Shown here: positions 63,758 through 64,000 of the stretch, piece by piece
Layout: each line of letters begins with the position of its first letter
Numbering within the stretch: the first letter of the stretch is position 1
DNA from: Mucilaginibacter tolerans
GTDB taxonomy: Bacteria > Bacteroidota > Bacteroidia > Sphingobacteriales > Sphingobacteriaceae
Assembly (NCBI RefSeq): GCF_030519375.1
Contig: NZ_JAUMKB010000002.1
Span: 124,001 to 188,000 of the forward strand
DNA length: 64,000 bases
Reading direction: 5' to 3'
Position numbers and translations under genes: made by a program
The notes under the pieces: generated by a model
Databases searched by the model: none
The model's input: only the letters and a program-made list of their open reading frames with translations
What the model was told of the DNA's origin: nothing

Positions 63758-64000
63758 ATGAAAAGACTAATTTTATCGATCGTTTTAAGCATGGCCGCCG
63801 TTTTGGCATTTGGCCAATCTAAAGCTAAAACCAAAGATACCTCAAGAAATATTCCAACGACAACCAATACGGCCTTCAGAGTAAAGTTTAATGATGTATT
63901 TAAGCGAAATACCGACGGTTCTTATTCAACTTTATACCCGGTACAGATTAACGGTGATAATTGGTTCCGGAGCGTCGTTTCCGGTCGGTACACCCTTTGG
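63758..64000 (+). CDS. Exported protein, unknown, cut by the window edge
   Basis: 81 codons are visible and the frame is open to the end of the window. Residues 1-20 are a signal peptide (MKRLILSIVLSMAAVLAFGQ), then a Lys/Thr-rich linker (KAKTKDTSRNIPTTT) and strand-like sequence (FRVKFNDVFKRNTDGSYSTLYP). No family can be assigned from this piece. Confidence 0.65.
   Translation, partial: MKRLILSIVLSMAAVLAFGQSKAKTKDTSRNIPTTTNTAFRVKFNDVFKRNTDGSYSTLYPVQINGDNWFRSVVSGRYTLW

Noticed and set aside
1..64000. CRISPR arrays, tRNA or rRNA genes, transposases, prophage or attachment sites
   Set aside because: None seen. The tandem repeats are coding modules or terminator-like hairpins without regular spacers, and no gap has a tRNA-like fold.

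Overview
The window looks like the chromosome of a member of the Bacteroidota, most likely family Sphingobacteriaceae (Mucilaginibacter- or Pedobacter-like). Evidence: a giant secreted protein with a gliding-motility/type IX secretion C-terminal domain, Bacteroidota-type promoters (TTG, about 20 bases, TAnnTTTG), an arginine pathway built on the N-acyl-ornithine transcarbamylase ArgF', a YpdA-type reductase, and an OmpA protein with TSP3 repeats. Organism assignment is inference. I saw no tRNA, rRNA, CRISPR, transposase or prophage genes.

Layout. 1-7.55 kb: most of one giant minus-strand repeat adhesin (its C-terminus runs off the left edge). 7.8-16 kb: housekeeping and stress genes (nucleoside-type transporter, DinB-like, DUF3052, OsmC, MetZ, OmpA, acetate transporter, phosphoglycerate mutase). 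15.5-25.2 kb: arginine and proline biosynthesis: a leader ORF, GNAT acyltransferase, argG, cupin, argC, argD and argF' in one minus-strand run, with argB-proC in a second unit beyond ndh and a PaiB-like gene; proB and proA lie at 60.8-63.2 kb. 25.3-31.8 kb: YpdA, small acetyltransferases, the SRP RNA, a 2H phosphoesterase divergent from DNA polymerase IV, and an ECF sigma factor with a membrane partner. 31.8-44.8 kb: symporter, ribosomal proteins L21/L27, secreted TonB-like protein, M1 peptidase, prenyl synthase, RNase R, GH42 glycosidase, fused peptide-type ABC ATPase, exonuclease. 44.9-53.7 kb: PBP1C and an alpha-2-macroglobulin-like protein, a periplasmic pair, here interrupted by an opposite-strand glycosyltransferase. 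54-64 kb: topA, mnmA, an aldehyde dehydrogenase, a small ABC-type pair, proA, proB, a lipoprotein and the start of an exported protein.

Non-coding structure is unusually rich. Gene 3' ends repeatedly carry long imperfect hairpins built of short iterated words (for example GTTGATTAAG and its complement). Two dispersed palindromic families (GTCATTGCGA... and ...GAACGAAACA) also occupy gaps. A 10-base word, TGTCCGTCCG, occurs eight times exactly plus one near match, mostly inside genes between 18.6 and 30.0 kb.

The most promising undescribed items are: a 41-codon ORF rich in late arginine codons, with its own promoter and a downstream hairpin, directly ahead of the arginine operon (candidate arginine attenuator); the iterated TGTCCGTCCG word; a 2H phosphoesterase ending in a sliding-clamp-binding-like QIKLF next to polymerase IV; and a compact ABC ATPase/small-membrane-protein pair behind a palindrome-covered promoter. 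All are read by eye; none has been tested by database search.
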